A stretch of DNA of 53,080 bases from an uncultured Spirochaetia bacterium (GTDB lineage Bacteria > Spirochaetota > Brachyspiria > Brachyspirales > Brachyspiraceae): contig CAMRBQ010000009.1 of assembly GCA_947040495.1 (NCBI GenBank), positions 1 to 53,080 on the forward strand, given 5' to 3'. Below are positions 45,165 to 53,080 of the stretch, one piece after another. The first letter of the stretch is position 1. Each line of letters starts with the position of its first letter. The notes under the pieces are model-generated. The model made no database searches. It was not told the DNA's origin and was given only the letters and a program-made list of their open reading frames with translations. Position numbers and translations under genes: made by a program.

Positions 45165-45767
45165 ATGTTTTTAAAAATATTTATAATCATTTTTATACTA
45201 TCATTTAATCTTTATCCAATTGATTCTATGAATGGTTTTCTATCTCTTAAAGGATATAAAAATATAAAGTTTGGTGTAGATACCAATACTGTACATAATC
45301 TTATTACAAAATCGGCAAGCACAATAGGCAATGAGATATATGCAGAGTTTATAGGGGCATTAAAGCTAAGAGAAAACAATGATGCCCTCAAATATTATGA
45401 CCCGCAATTTAAGATTGTATATATATTCTTTTTTGAAAAAAACCAATTGTATAGGGTTGATATTACAACGCATTCGGGTGATAGATATGATGACCTTAGT
45501 ATCGAATATCCTGTTACAGCCTCGCATATCAAAAATATAATCGAAACTGTTAATGTCGAATATGGGGCGATTACCAAGCATAATAGAGAATATTTAAGTT
45601 ATTTGGGTAAGGATTTTGATATAGATACATATTTATGGCTTTCCCCTCTAACAAGCGTGTCTTTGGTTGTAAAGCCCACAATGGCGACATTTGATAAAAC
45701 ATTAAAATATTATACATATCGGCTCACATACTATAATGACATTTTGCTCAAAAGTATAACCAAGTAG
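45165..45767 (+). CDS. Exported hypothetical protein
   Basis: 200 residues with a signal peptide (IFIIIFILSFNLYPI). The first half contains LKGYKNIKFGVDTNTVHNLI, which recalls proteins with a KxGxxxxxV repeat-like turn found in periplasmic proteins of anaerobes. Late strands (TSVSLVVKPTMATF) suggest a beta sheet. I do not recognise the family. It is probably co-transcribed with the LOG gene and converges on the ankyrin cluster. Confidence 0.75.
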   Translation: MFLKIFIIIFILSFNLYPIDSMNGFLSLKGYKNIKFGVDTNTVHNLITKSASTIGNEIYAEFIGALKLRENNDALKYYDPQFKIVYIFFFEKNQLYRVDITTHSGDRYDDLSIEYPVTASHIKNIIETVNVEYGAITKHNREYLSYLGKDFDIDTYLWLSPLTSVSLVVKPTMATFDKTLKYYTYRLTYYNDILLKSITK

Positions 45768-45809
45768 TATCTAATATATTAGTAAAATATAGCCTTATAA
45801 AATAAAAAC

Positions 45810-46499
45810 TTATTCTTTTGCTCCAGCATCCTTAAGCAGTTTTATAATTTCAGTATGCCCTTCTTGAGATGCCCACATTAAAGCAGTGTATCCATGATTT
45901 TTGTCTTTTATATTTAAGTCAGCTCCAGCCGCAATTAAGGCTTTCGCAATTTTAGTATTCCCTTTATAAGATACCAGCATTAAAGCAGTCCAGCCTGAAT
46001 TATCTTTTATATTAATATCAGCCCCTACTGCTATTAGTATTTTCATAATATCAGTATGCTCAAATAAAGATGCCGGCATTAAAGCAGTATTGCCGTGACT
46101 ATCTTTTATATTAACATTAGCCCTTGCATTAATTAGGGCTTTGGCAATCTCAGTATACCCGTTGAAAGAGGCGCTTATTAAAGCAGTAACACCTTCATTA
46201 TTCTGTACGTTGACATAAGCTCCTGATTCTATTAAGGCTTTCACTACTTCTGTATGTCCTTTATTAGAAGCAAACATTAAAGCAGTAGAGCCGCCCTCTG
46301 TTGTTTGTATATTTGGGTCAGCCCCTGATTCAATTAATAATTTTACCGTTTTTATATCATTATTTGCAGAAGCCCTTATTAAAGCAGTTTGCCCTTTATT
46401 ATCTTGAGCATTAATATCGCCCTTAGGTATTTGCCACTGTGCCATTAATAACAGATTAAATAAAAAAATTGAGACCATTATTAATATTATTTTTTTCAT
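45810..46499 (-). CDS. Exported ankyrin-repeat protein 1
   Basis: 229 residues: a signal peptide (IILIMVSIFLFNLLLMA) followed by six to seven ankyrin repeats, the first at about residue 28 and each with the pattern TALMxAS..GHTEIVKxLI.AGAD. Such repeats bind other proteins; here the targets would be outside the cytoplasm. GGAG precedes the ATG by seven bases. Its leader carries the palindrome at 46517. It is the downstream end of a cluster of four paralogues. Confidence 0.9.
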   Translation of the reverse strand: MKKIILIMVSIFLFNLLLMAQWQIPKGDINAQDNKGQTALIRASANNDIKTVKLLIESGADPNIQTTEGGSTALMFASNKGHTEVVKALIESGAYVNVQNNEGVTALISASFNGYTEIAKALINARANVNIKDSHGNTALMPASLFEHTDIMKILIAVGADINIKDNSGWTALMLVSYKGNTKIAKALIAAGADLNIKDKNHGYTALMWASQEGHTEIIKLLKDAGAKE

Positions 46500-46516
46500 A
46501 AAACCACTCCATAAAT

Positions 46517-46534
46517 TATACTTCTATCAGTATA
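46517..46534 (-). promoter_or_regulatory. Conserved palindrome TATACT-N6-AGTATA, copy 1
   Basis: TATACT-TCTATC-AGTATA, 18 bases before the ankyrin gene start. The same motif precedes the genes at 47981 and 49693. On the minus strand, TATACT could be a -10 box. Confidence 0.6.
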
Positions 46535-46588
46535 TAATATTTTTTACATGTTTGCTAGAATATTTATAATTTATATAAGAACTAAAAT

Positions 46589-47176
46589 TTATTCAGTAGT
46601 ACCTGCTGCCCGAAGTAATTCTACTATTTCAATATGACCCGCATCAGAAGCTGCCATTAAAGCAGTGTGTCCTTGAGCTATAGCACTGATATCGGCATTA
46701 TTTTCTATAAGTAGTTTTACAATTTCTATATGCCCATTCTCGGAAGCATAAATTAAAGCAGTATATTCTCTATCAATAATATTAATGTCCGCACCTTTTT
46801 CGATAAGTAGATTTACAATTTCTAAATCCCCATTGCGAGAAACTATCATCAAAGCATTTACTCCAAACCTATTATTTTGTCTATTTATATCAGCCCCTGC
46901 ATCTATCAATAGTTTTACAATTTCTATATAACCATTCTCAGAAGCAAGCATCAAAGGGGTATTCTGCCATCTATCTATAGCATTAACATCTGCTTTTTTT
47001 TTAATCAGTTTTTCAACATTAGCAATATCTCCATGAGTAGCTGAGTGAATTAAATCTGCATCTTTATTAAACATGGGGCTTGCAAATATATTTACTATAA
47101 TCATACCTATGGCAAATAGTATCATAATTGTAGATTGAAGTATGGTGGTGAATATACTTTCAATAAATGCAAACAT
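46589..47176 (-). CDS. Membrane-anchored ankyrin-repeat protein 2
   Basis: 195 residues. Unlike its neighbours it begins with a long hydrophobic anchor (TILQSTIMILFAIGMIIVNI) instead of a signal peptide. Five ankyrin repeats follow, for example NTPLMLASENGYIEIVKLL and HTALMAASDAGHIEIVELL. GAGG precedes the ATG by eight bases. The upstream region lacks the palindrome of the other three genes, so it may be co-transcribed from the gene before it. Confidence 0.88.
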   Translation of the reverse strand: MFAFIESIFTTILQSTIMILFAIGMIIVNIFASPMFNKDADLIHSATHGDIANVEKLIKKKADVNAIDRWQNTPLMLASENGYIEIVKLLIDAGADINRQNNRFGVNALMIVSRNGDLEIVNLLIEKGADINIIDREYTALIYASENGHIEIVKLLIENNADISAIAQGHTALMAASDAGHIEIVELLRAAGTTE

Positions 47177-47234
47177 AATTTTTTCCTCTATAATTCAAGT
47201 GTTTTTTAAAATACAACTTTGTTTCTTTAATTTT

Positions 47235-47981
47235 CTATTCTGTAGCCCCTGCATTAATTAGTAGTTTGACTATTTTTGCATGCTTATTAGCAGAGGCCGC
47301 CATTAAAGCAGTATAGCCACCTTTGCTTTTTATATTGAGTAGAGCCCCAGCCTGAATTAAGGCTTTTGCTATATCTGTATATCCATAAGTAGATACAAAT
47401 ATCAAAGCCGTTTCGCCATAATTATTATCTTGTAAATTAATTTGGGACTTCTCCTTTATTAGTAGTTTAACCGCTTTGGTTTGCCCTCTTTTAGATGCAT
47501 TCATTAAAGCATTAGAGCCATCATTATTTTGTATATTGATATTTGCTCCCCATTTAATTAGAAGTTTCATAGCTGCTATATTTCCTTCTTGAGAAGAGGT
47601 CATTAAAGCAGTAGTACCACTATTACTTTGCATATTGAGTTGAGCCCCTGCTATAATTAAGGCTTTCACTACTTCTGTATTTTCATGACCCGATGTCGAC
47701 ATTAAAGCAGTATAGCCACCATTATTTTGTATATTAACTTGAGCCCCTTTAGATATTAGTAGTTTTGCTATATCTGTATATTTATAAGTAGAAGCAAGTA
47801 ATAAAGCAGTATTGCCAGATTCATCTTGGGAATTTATATCTTTATTGAGCAAAGATTTTATTTCAGATATTTTATCCTTGCCTTCGTATTTTGTGAAAAG
47901 AGTATTAAGTGTTTTTTCTTTTGCGGCTAATGATAAATTAAATAAACAAATTGAAATTATTATAAATATTATATTTTTCAT
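47235..47981 (-). CDS. Exported ankyrin-repeat protein 3
   Basis: 248 residues with a signal peptide (IIFIIISICLFNLSLAA), a short lead domain (KTLNTLFTKYEGKDKISEIK) and six ankyrin repeats. The lead domain is closely related to that of the 540-residue neighbour (KTLDELLVEYKDKDGISAIK), so the two arose by duplication. The ribosome site is GAGAT. The palindrome lies 17 bases before the start. Confidence 0.9.
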   Translation of the reverse strand: MKNIIFIIISICLFNLSLAAKEKTLNTLFTKYEGKDKISEIKSLLNKDINSQDESGNTALLLASTYKYTDIAKLLISKGAQVNIQNNGGYTALMSTSGHENTEVVKALIIAGAQLNMQSNSGTTALMTSSQEGNIAAMKLLIKWGANINIQNNDGSNALMNASKRGQTKAVKLLIKEKSQINLQDNNYGETALIFVSTYGYTDIAKALIQAGALLNIKSKGGYTALMAASANKHAKIVKLLINAGATE

Positions 47982-47997
47982 AATTTATCTCGTAATT

Positions 47998-48015
47998 TAT
48001 ACTTAGACTAGTATA
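47998..48015 (-). promoter_or_regulatory. Conserved palindrome TATACT-N6-AGTATA, copy 2
   Basis: TATACT-TAGACT-AGTATA upstream of ankyrin gene 3. On the minus strand TTGTAT stands 16 bases before TATACT, giving a plausible promoter overlapped by the palindrome. Confidence 0.65.
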
Positions 48016-48070
48016 TAATAATTTATTTTTTATACAAAATATTTTTAATTATATTTATAAAACTTAAAAT

Positions 48071-49693
48071 TTATTTAGTATTCTCAAGTAATTTTTTTAT
48101 TTTTTTATCAGATGACAAATCTAATGCCGTATTATCATTATTATCTTTTATATTTATATCAGCACCAGCTTTTATTAAGTTTTGAACTATTTCAGTATAG
48201 CCATTTTGAGCTGCTAATATCAAAGCAGTAGAGTCATTATTGTCTTGTATATTGACATTCGCCTCAACTTTTATTAAGTCTTTTACTATATCTGTATGGC
48301 CATATCTTGACGCCCATATTAAAGCAGTATAGCCATTACTATCTTGTATATTAACATCAGCCCCTGCTGCTATTAATGATAAAATTATATCTACATGTCC
48401 ACCATTAAGCGCAGATGTTAAAGCAGTATAGCCTTCATTGTCTTTTAGATTAACATCAGCATTGGCTTTTATTAAGTTTTGAACTATTTCGGTATAACCA
48501 TTTTCAGATGCCATATATAAAGCAGTATAGCCATTAATATCTCTTATATTTATATCAGCGGTAGCTTTTATTAATGTTTGAACTATATCTACATGTCCAT
48601 ACCTTGATGCCAAATATAAAGCAGTTCCACCATCATTGTCCTGTATATTTATATTAGCGGCAGCTTTCATTAAGTATGCTACTATCTTAGTATGTCCATA
48701 TCTTGATGCCAAGTATAAAGCGGTTTTACCATCATTATCTTTTATATTGACATCAGCATTAGCTTTTATTAAGTATTCTACTATCTTAGTATGTCCATAT
48801 CTTGATGCCCATATTAAAGCAGTTTTATCATTATTATCTTTTATATTGACATCAGCATTAGCTTTTATTAAATCTCTGACTACATCTCTATATCCATATT
48901 CAGATGACCATATTAAAGCAGTCTTACCATCAGCACCTATTATATTAATATTCGCCTTGGCTTTAATTAAATCTTGAACTATTTCCATATTTCCGCTACT
49001 AAATGCTTCTGTTAAAGCAGTCCATTCATATTTGTCTTGTAGATTAACATTCGCCTTGGCTTTAATTAAATCTTGAACGATGTCTGTATGTCCATATCCT
49101 GATGCTATCATTAAAGCAGTATAGTTATTATTATCTTCGATATCGACATCAGCTTTTGCTTTTATTAAATCGCGAACTATATCTCTATGTCCATATTTAG
49201 AGGCTGCCATTAAAGCAGTATAGCCATAATAATCGCTGTCTCTTATATTGATATCAGCATTAGCTTTTATTAAAACTCTTACAGTTTCTGTATGCCCTTC
49301 TTCAGATGCATCTCTCAAAGCAGTATAGCCATTATTTGCTTGTTTGTTGACTTCTGCTCCTGCATCAAGCAGCGTTTTTACTACATCTGTATTGCCTACA
49401 ATAGATGCCGAATGTAAAGCCGTATCGCCATATGTATCTTGTATATTAACATCAGCACCATCTTTTATTAATAATGAAATTATATCGGTATACTTGTACA
49501 CAGAGGCAAAGAATAGAGCAGTCCATCCATATTTGTCTTGAGTATTTATACCTTTATCAACTAATACTTTTATAGCAGAAATGCCATCTTTATCTTTATA
49601 TTCTACGAGAAGCTCGTCAAGAGTTTTCCCTTGTGCCATTAATGTAAGACTAAATAAACAAAGAGAGATTAATATTAATCGTATGTTTTTCAT
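48071..49693 (-). CDS. Large exported ankyrin-repeat protein 4
   Basis: 540 residues: a signal peptide (LILISLCLFSLTLMAQG), the same lead domain as protein 3, and about 15 ankyrin repeats of 33 residues. Repeats 8 to 10 are nearly identical (GKTALYLASRYGHTKIV), and the DNA there repeats in 99-base units, a sign of recent internal duplication. The protein would form a long curved binding surface in the periplasm or on the cell surface. GGAG precedes the ATG by six bases. It is the first gene of the cluster. Confidence 0.92.
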   Translation of the reverse strand: MKNIRLILISLCLFSLTLMAQGKTLDELLVEYKDKDGISAIKVLVDKGINTQDKYGWTALFFASVYKYTDIISLLIKDGADVNIQDTYGDTALHSASIVGNTDVVKTLLDAGAEVNKQANNGYTALRDASEEGHTETVRVLIKANADINIRDSDYYGYTALMAASKYGHRDIVRDLIKAKADVDIEDNNNYTALMIASGYGHTDIVQDLIKAKANVNLQDKYEWTALTEAFSSGNMEIVQDLIKAKANINIIGADGKTALIWSSEYGYRDVVRDLIKANADVNIKDNNDKTALIWASRYGHTKIVEYLIKANADVNIKDNDGKTALYLASRYGHTKIVAYLMKAAANINIQDNDGGTALYLASRYGHVDIVQTLIKATADINIRDINGYTALYMASENGYTEIVQNLIKANADVNLKDNEGYTALTSALNGGHVDIILSLIAAGADVNIQDSNGYTALIWASRYGHTDIVKDLIKVEANVNIQDNNDSTALILAAQNGYTEIVQNLIKAGADINIKDNNDNTALDLSSDKKIKKLLENTK

Positions 49694-49725
49694 AAACTAC
49701 TCCAAGCATATATAACTTTATAAAT

Positions 49726-49743
49726 TATACTATTCTTAGTATA
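49726..49743 (-). promoter_or_regulatory. Conserved palindrome TATACT-N6-AGTATA, copy 3, with promoter
   Basis: TATACT-ATTCTT-AGTATA; here the arms extend by one more pair. On the minus strand TTGTAT, 17 bases, then TATACT make a good promoter whose -10 box is the palindrome's first arm. The rest of the gene-free stretch 49694-49993 is AT-rich and I see nothing else in it. Confidence 0.65.
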
Positions 49744-49993
49744 CAACAATTTATTTTTTTATACAAAATATTTTTTAATCATGTTGTAAAGTATAAGTAG
49801 TATTTTTGCTTGTGGTGGGGAATAGTATTTAGTATATTGTTTGTTCATTTATATGGCTTTTATGATGAATAATGGGTGAATTTGGAGCATTTAGTATAGT
49901 TTTATACTGCTTGCAAAAAATAATAATGGCTGTAATATTTCAAAATAATTTACATAAGATGTGAATTGAGTTTATAAATAAGGCAGTAATAAT

Positions 49994-50344
49994 ATGGTGT
50001 ATGGTTTGAATGATGAGGGAATAAAAATTTTTGATGAGAAAACAAAATATAATATTTTATCTTTAGGTTCAAATTCAAAGATTGAATGGAATTTCGACTC
50101 GCTTAATAATAGATATAGCGGAGTAGACTTAAAAAATTTAGATGATGAAATACATACTATAAAAATTAAATATGATGACAACAGTAAAAATATTAAAAGC
50201 AAATATAATGAAAATTATAAACTAAATATTAAAAATTACATTACATTCTCACAAAATATATCTGAATTAAAAGAACAAAATAATGCATTGAATAATATCA
50301 ATCACAGTATAAAAAGATTAACTGAGTCTATTGGTAGCAAATAA
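49994..50344 (+). CDS. Hypothetical protein with a C-terminal coiled coil
   Basis: 116 residues, charged and Asn/Lys-rich. The first half looks strand-rich (IKIFDEKTKYNILSLG), the end helical (ISELKEQNNALNNINHS). No signal or membrane part. AAGG stands ten bases before the ATG. It ends 55 bases before the phosphotransbutyrylase-like gene. It may be a real small gene or a remnant; I do not recognise it. Confidence 0.5.
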   Translation: MVYGLNDEGIKIFDEKTKYNILSLGSNSKIEWNFDSLNNRYSGVDLKNLDDEIHTIKIKYDDNSKNIKSKYNENYKLNIKNYITFSQNISELKEQNNALNNINHSIKRLTESIGSK

Positions 50345-50399
50345 TGTAGAAATGATATATCTTGTACTGGTTAATATAAAATTATTGGGGTTTTTGTTT

Positions 50400-51302
50400 A
50401 TGTCAATTGTTCTAAAAGAAAAGTTTTGTGAAATCATCGGTAGTCGAAAAGAGAAGCCTACAATAGCATTGGTTGCGGCAGAGGATGAAGATGCCTTGCT
50501 TTCTATAAGTACTGTTAGAAAAGAGGGTGTCGCAAATGCATTGCTTATTGGTAATAAAAGCAAACTCAAAGATATACTTTTGGCTATAGATGATGATATA
50601 AAAAATTATGAAGTAATAGATGAAAATGACCCTATAAATTGTATAGAAAAGGCTATTGATACCATAAAAAGCGGCAGTTCAAATGTGCTTATGAAAGGCT
50701 TGATAGATTCGTCAGTGTTGTTAAAATCGGTATTAAAAAGAGATAGCGGGCTACGTTCTAGTGCATTTATTTCTCATATAGCATTGATGTCATTGTTGGA
50801 TGAAGATAAACTTTATTTTGTTACAGATGGCGGGGTCAATATTCTGCCAAACTTAGAGGCTAAAGTAAATATAATAGAAAATGTCATAAAGGTCGCCCAT
50901 TCATTGGGTTTTGATAATCCACATATAGCATGCCTTTGTGCGAAAGAAAAAGTATCTGAAAAAATGATAGCGACTGTAGATGCTGCCAATCTTAAAAAGA
51001 TGAATCAAGAGGGGATAATAAAAAATTGTCTAATATCTGGTCCGCTTGCTTTAGATAATATTGTTTCAAAAGAAGCCGCTATAACAAAAGGTATAACAGA
51101 CCCTGTTGCGGGGGATGCCGATATTATCTTAGCCCCTAATATAGAAGTTGGTAATTCTTTATTAAAGACTATGACATTTATGGCAAAGGCTGAGGGTGCT
51201 GGCATTGTTGTTGGTGCGAATATTCCTATAATATTCCCTTCAAGAGCCGATAACTATGAAACAAAGATGAATGGTATATATATGGCATTAAGTGTATCTT
51301 AG
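50400..51302 (+). CDS. Phosphate acetyl/butyryltransferase-family enzyme
   Basis: 300 residues, the length of phosphotransbutyrylase. Typical segments are GDADIILAPNIEVGNSLLK, KGLIDSSVLLKSVL and IPIIFPSRADNYETKMNGI. The reaction moves an acyl group from acyl-CoA to phosphate, allowing ATP formation by a kinase in fermentation. Butyrate kinase is not next to it, so acetyl, butyryl or another acyl substrate cannot be told. The ATG at 50400 has GGGG nine bases before and gives the usual N-terminus; an upstream ATG at 50331 does not. Confidence 0.88.
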   Translation: MSIVLKEKFCEIIGSRKEKPTIALVAAEDEDALLSISTVRKEGVANALLIGNKSKLKDILLAIDDDIKNYEVIDENDPINCIEKAIDTIKSGSSNVLMKGLIDSSVLLKSVLKRDSGLRSSAFISHIALMSLLDEDKLYFVTDGGVNILPNLEAKVNIIENVIKVAHSLGFDNPHIACLCAKEKVSEKMIATVDAANLKKMNQEGIIKNCLISGPLALDNIVSKEAAITKGITDPVAGDADIILAPNIEVGNSLLKTMTFMAKAEGAGIVVGANIPIIFPSRADNYETKMNGIYMALSVS

Positions 51303-51361
51303 TTTTTGTTAATAAGTGATTTATGGGTTAACTATAAATTTGTTTTTAGGGGGTTATAATT

Positions 51362-51778
51362 ATGTCTGATATAATGGAATGGGGCCCAAAATACTCCATT
51401 GGAATAGAAGAAATAGATAAGCAGCATAAGTTCCTTTTTGACTTAGTCAATGAGCTTTATAGCAATAGAGACACAACAGGTAATGAACGGGATGTGTTTT
51501 TGAAGAGTTTTCTTGCACGTTTAAGTAATTATGTTGTACTACACTTTGAAACAGAAGAACTATATATGAATGCTGTAAATTATGATAAAAAAAATCATAT
51601 AATTGAACATAGAGATTTTTTATATGTTGTATTTGATGTGTTAAAACTATATAACAAGGAAAAAATTATTGATATGAATGCTATATCAATCTATCTTCAT
51701 AGGTGGCTTGTCGATCATATTGGTGGTACAGATTATGCATTTGGCAATTTCTATAAAAAGGTTGATGTGGGAAATTAA
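51362..51778 (+). CDS. Bacteriohemerythrin
   Basis: 138 residues. The start MEWGPKYSIGIEEIDKQHK is diagnostic, and the diiron ligands are seen in DKQH, HFETEE, HIIEHRDF and WLVDHIGGTD. It binds O2 and in anaerobes serves in oxygen sensing, storage or protection. It is a single-domain soluble form. AGGGGG lies eight bases before the ATG. It is 59 bases after the preceding gene and seems independent. Confidence 0.96.
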   Translation: MSDIMEWGPKYSIGIEEIDKQHKFLFDLVNELYSNRDTTGNERDVFLKSFLARLSNYVVLHFETEELYMNAVNYDKKNHIIEHRDFLYVVFDVLKLYNKEKIIDMNAISIYLHRWLVDHIGGTDYAFGNFYKKVDVGN

Positions 51779-51836
51779 TTTTATTATAATATTTTAACTA
51801 TAAAAAATACTATGGTAAATACCGATATAAATGTAG

Positions 51837-53080
51837 ATGAAATTTATTTATGTTATATTAGCAAATCTATTTATTATTATAAGCGTATATTCTAATACCA
51901 ATATTATGTATAAAATCATTGCTCAAAATGGCGATGTATCTATTGATATGAAAAATAAAGATGTTGGCACTTCTCTTGATTTAGATGCTTCTTTTTTTGA
52001 AATAGAGACCTCTGATGAGTCATATATTGTTTTTACAAGTGATGATAAAATAGTTATACTTATGCCACGTAGTCATCTTGTAGTCAAAAATGGCGCTTTT
52101 TATTTGAATGAGGGCTATATATATTTTGCATCTAGACATTGGGATAAAAGTATAGATGTTGAATGCTATTCTAAAAATGATGTAAAATATTCTTTGAATA
52201 GCAAATCATTCGCTATGTCATCTTATGATAGTGATTTACATCTTTATACTAAAAGTAGTGCTTTAAAAATTAGTAATACTATTAAATTTGGGATAAATTA
52301 CCTTATTGAGCCTTATAATAAAGTTAAAATCAGCCCGATATTAGAAGTCCCATATTCACTTAGCCAAAAAGAGATTAGTAATTTAGATAGGGTTTGCTCT
52401 CAAATGATGTTAGAATTTGATAGTTATCTCAACAAAGATATTACTCGCACTACAATAAAATTATTTGAAAATACAAAATATGAGACAGAAGTACATAGAA
52501 TTGTACATAAAAATCCGGGTGTGAATGTCTTTATATTTGTACCGCATGGTGATGAAAGGTATTCTACGGTGGCTGCGAAAATGCGTATTTCAGAGCCTAT
52601 TATTTCAGGTAGTTTGACCATCGTCCCCATAGCCCTTACACCTGCATATAATAATCATAGCCGAGGTATTGGTTCTATAGATTTAAATAGACAATTCAAA
52701 AAAAATATGCAAAATAAAACAGCTATAGATAAAGTAGCCTATAAATATGCAAAGATGCTTGATGAGTATGATATAGACCTTGTTCTAGCCTTGCATGAGG
52801 GCAATGGTAAAGATGAGTTTTTTGGCGATGCTATCGTTTTTGATAAGAAAAAATATCAAAGTAAAGCAGATGATATTGTGAAAAAAATTAATAAAAAGAT
52901 AGAACCAACTCAATTTAAATTTAAAAGCATGCTACATCCAATGCCTACAACCTTTACATATTATGCGGCAGAAAAAGGTATTGATGCTTTTGCAATAGAG
53001 ATAAGCCATAAAATGCCAAATGAAAAGAAAGCTATTGTAAAAAATGCCATAATAGATGAGTTTTTTAAGATATATGGCTT
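51837..53080 (+). CDS. Exported protein with FecR-like N-terminus and M14-like zinc peptidase domain (partial)
   Basis: The frame is open from the ATG at 51837 to the window end, about 414 residues so far. A signal peptide (FIYVILANLFIIISVYS) leads. The next 100 residues resemble a FecR domain (SYIVFTSDDKIVILMP, then VVKNGAFYLNEGYIYF). The second half has PHGDE, a Zn-binding HxxE; SIDLNRQF, the substrate-binding NR pair; LALHEGNG, the third ligand; and AIEIS, a likely catalytic Glu. This is the AstE/AspA-like branch of family M14. It might act on wall peptides or exported amides. The C-terminus is missing. Confidence 0.75.
   Translation, partial: MKFIYVILANLFIIISVYSNTNIMYKIIAQNGDVSIDMKNKDVGTSLDLDASFFEIETSDESYIVFTSDDKIVILMPRSHLVVKNGAFYLNEGYIYFASRHWDKSIDVECYSKNDVKYSLNSKSFAMSSYDSDLHLYTKSSALKISNTIKFGINYLIEPYNKVKISPILEVPYSLSQKEISNLDRVCSQMMLEFDSYLNKDITRTTIKLFENTKYETEVHRIVHKNPGVNVFIFVPHGDERYSTVAAKMRISEPIISGSLTIVPIALTPAYNNHSRGIGSIDLNRQFKKNMQNKTAIDKVAYKYAKMLDEYDIDLVLALHEGNGKDEFFGDAIVFDKKKYQSKADDIVKKINKKIEPTQFKFKSMLHPMPTTFTYYAAEKGIDAFAIEISHKMPNEKKAIVKNAIIDEFFKIYG

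Noticed and set aside
48636..48977. Repetitive open frame on the plus strand
   Set aside because: It is the antisense reading of the ankyrin repeats; its repetition comes from the 99-base coding units.
48071..49693. Regular DNA repeats that could look like a CRISPR array
   Set aside because: The period is 99 bases, with no spacer/repeat boundary, and the stretch is an intact coding frame of ankyrin repeats; no cas genes are near.

Overview
The window is very AT-rich and densely coded in both directions. Features that suggest an intestinal spirochaete of the Brachyspira type are: exported ankyrin-repeat proteins in a tandem cluster, lipoproteins with spirochaete-like lipoboxes, SNF- and NhaC-type sodium-coupled transporters, an alaS/recX pair, hemerythrin and a ferredoxin (consistent with an anaerobe), and SpoIIE-type signalling phosphatases. 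That assignment is an inference from gene content and composition; no 16S or other diagnostic marker lies in the window.

Layout. 1-9.3 kb: the tail of deoC, then a leftward series: radical SAM protein, redox-disulfide domain protein, class A penicillin-binding protein, four poorly characterised genes, a sugar nucleotidyltransferase, a CBM9-like protein and a beta-propeller-like protein. 9.3-11.2 kb: a broken OB-fold gene, then tRNA-Asp and rpsT behind a near-consensus promoter, a long hairpin, and an OmpA-type lipoprotein. 11.2-17.1 kb: a tightly packed leftward four-gene cassette (membrane pseudo-phosphatase, membrane SpoIIE/PP2C phosphatase, divergent sigma-like factor, possible anti-sigma-like protein). 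17.2-18.9 kb: DHH phosphoesterase and RdgB. 18.9-26.9 kb: a glycoside-use locus (ROK kinase, GH2 beta-mannosidase, CUT1 ABC importer without its ATPase) with a divergent ROK repressor and two operator-like palindromes. 26.9-33.8 kb: RadC-like protein, thiC, SPOR-domain protein, NhaC antiporter, ferredoxin and SNF symporter. 34-41.1 kb: a leftward group recX-alaS-envelope proteins-M23 peptidase. 41.3-45.8 kb: lipoprotein, fluoride channel, sialidase-like propeller, FecR-domain protein, LOG-family protein and an exported protein. 45.8-49.7 kb: four ankyrin genes. 50-53 kb: small hypothetical protein, phosphotransbutyrylase-like enzyme, hemerythrin and a partial M14-like protein.

The strongest candidates for undescribed biology are: (1) the phosphatase / pseudo-phosphatase / sigma-like / anti-sigma-like cassette, which looks like a rearranged partner-switching system lacking the usual STAS antagonist and kinase; (2) a palindrome, TATACT-N6-AGTATA, upstream of three of the four ankyrin genes, overlapping a likely promoter in two of them, which suggests co-regulation; (3) poly-A tracts that break the reading frame at or near the start of two genes, which could be decay, phase variation or transcriptional slippage.
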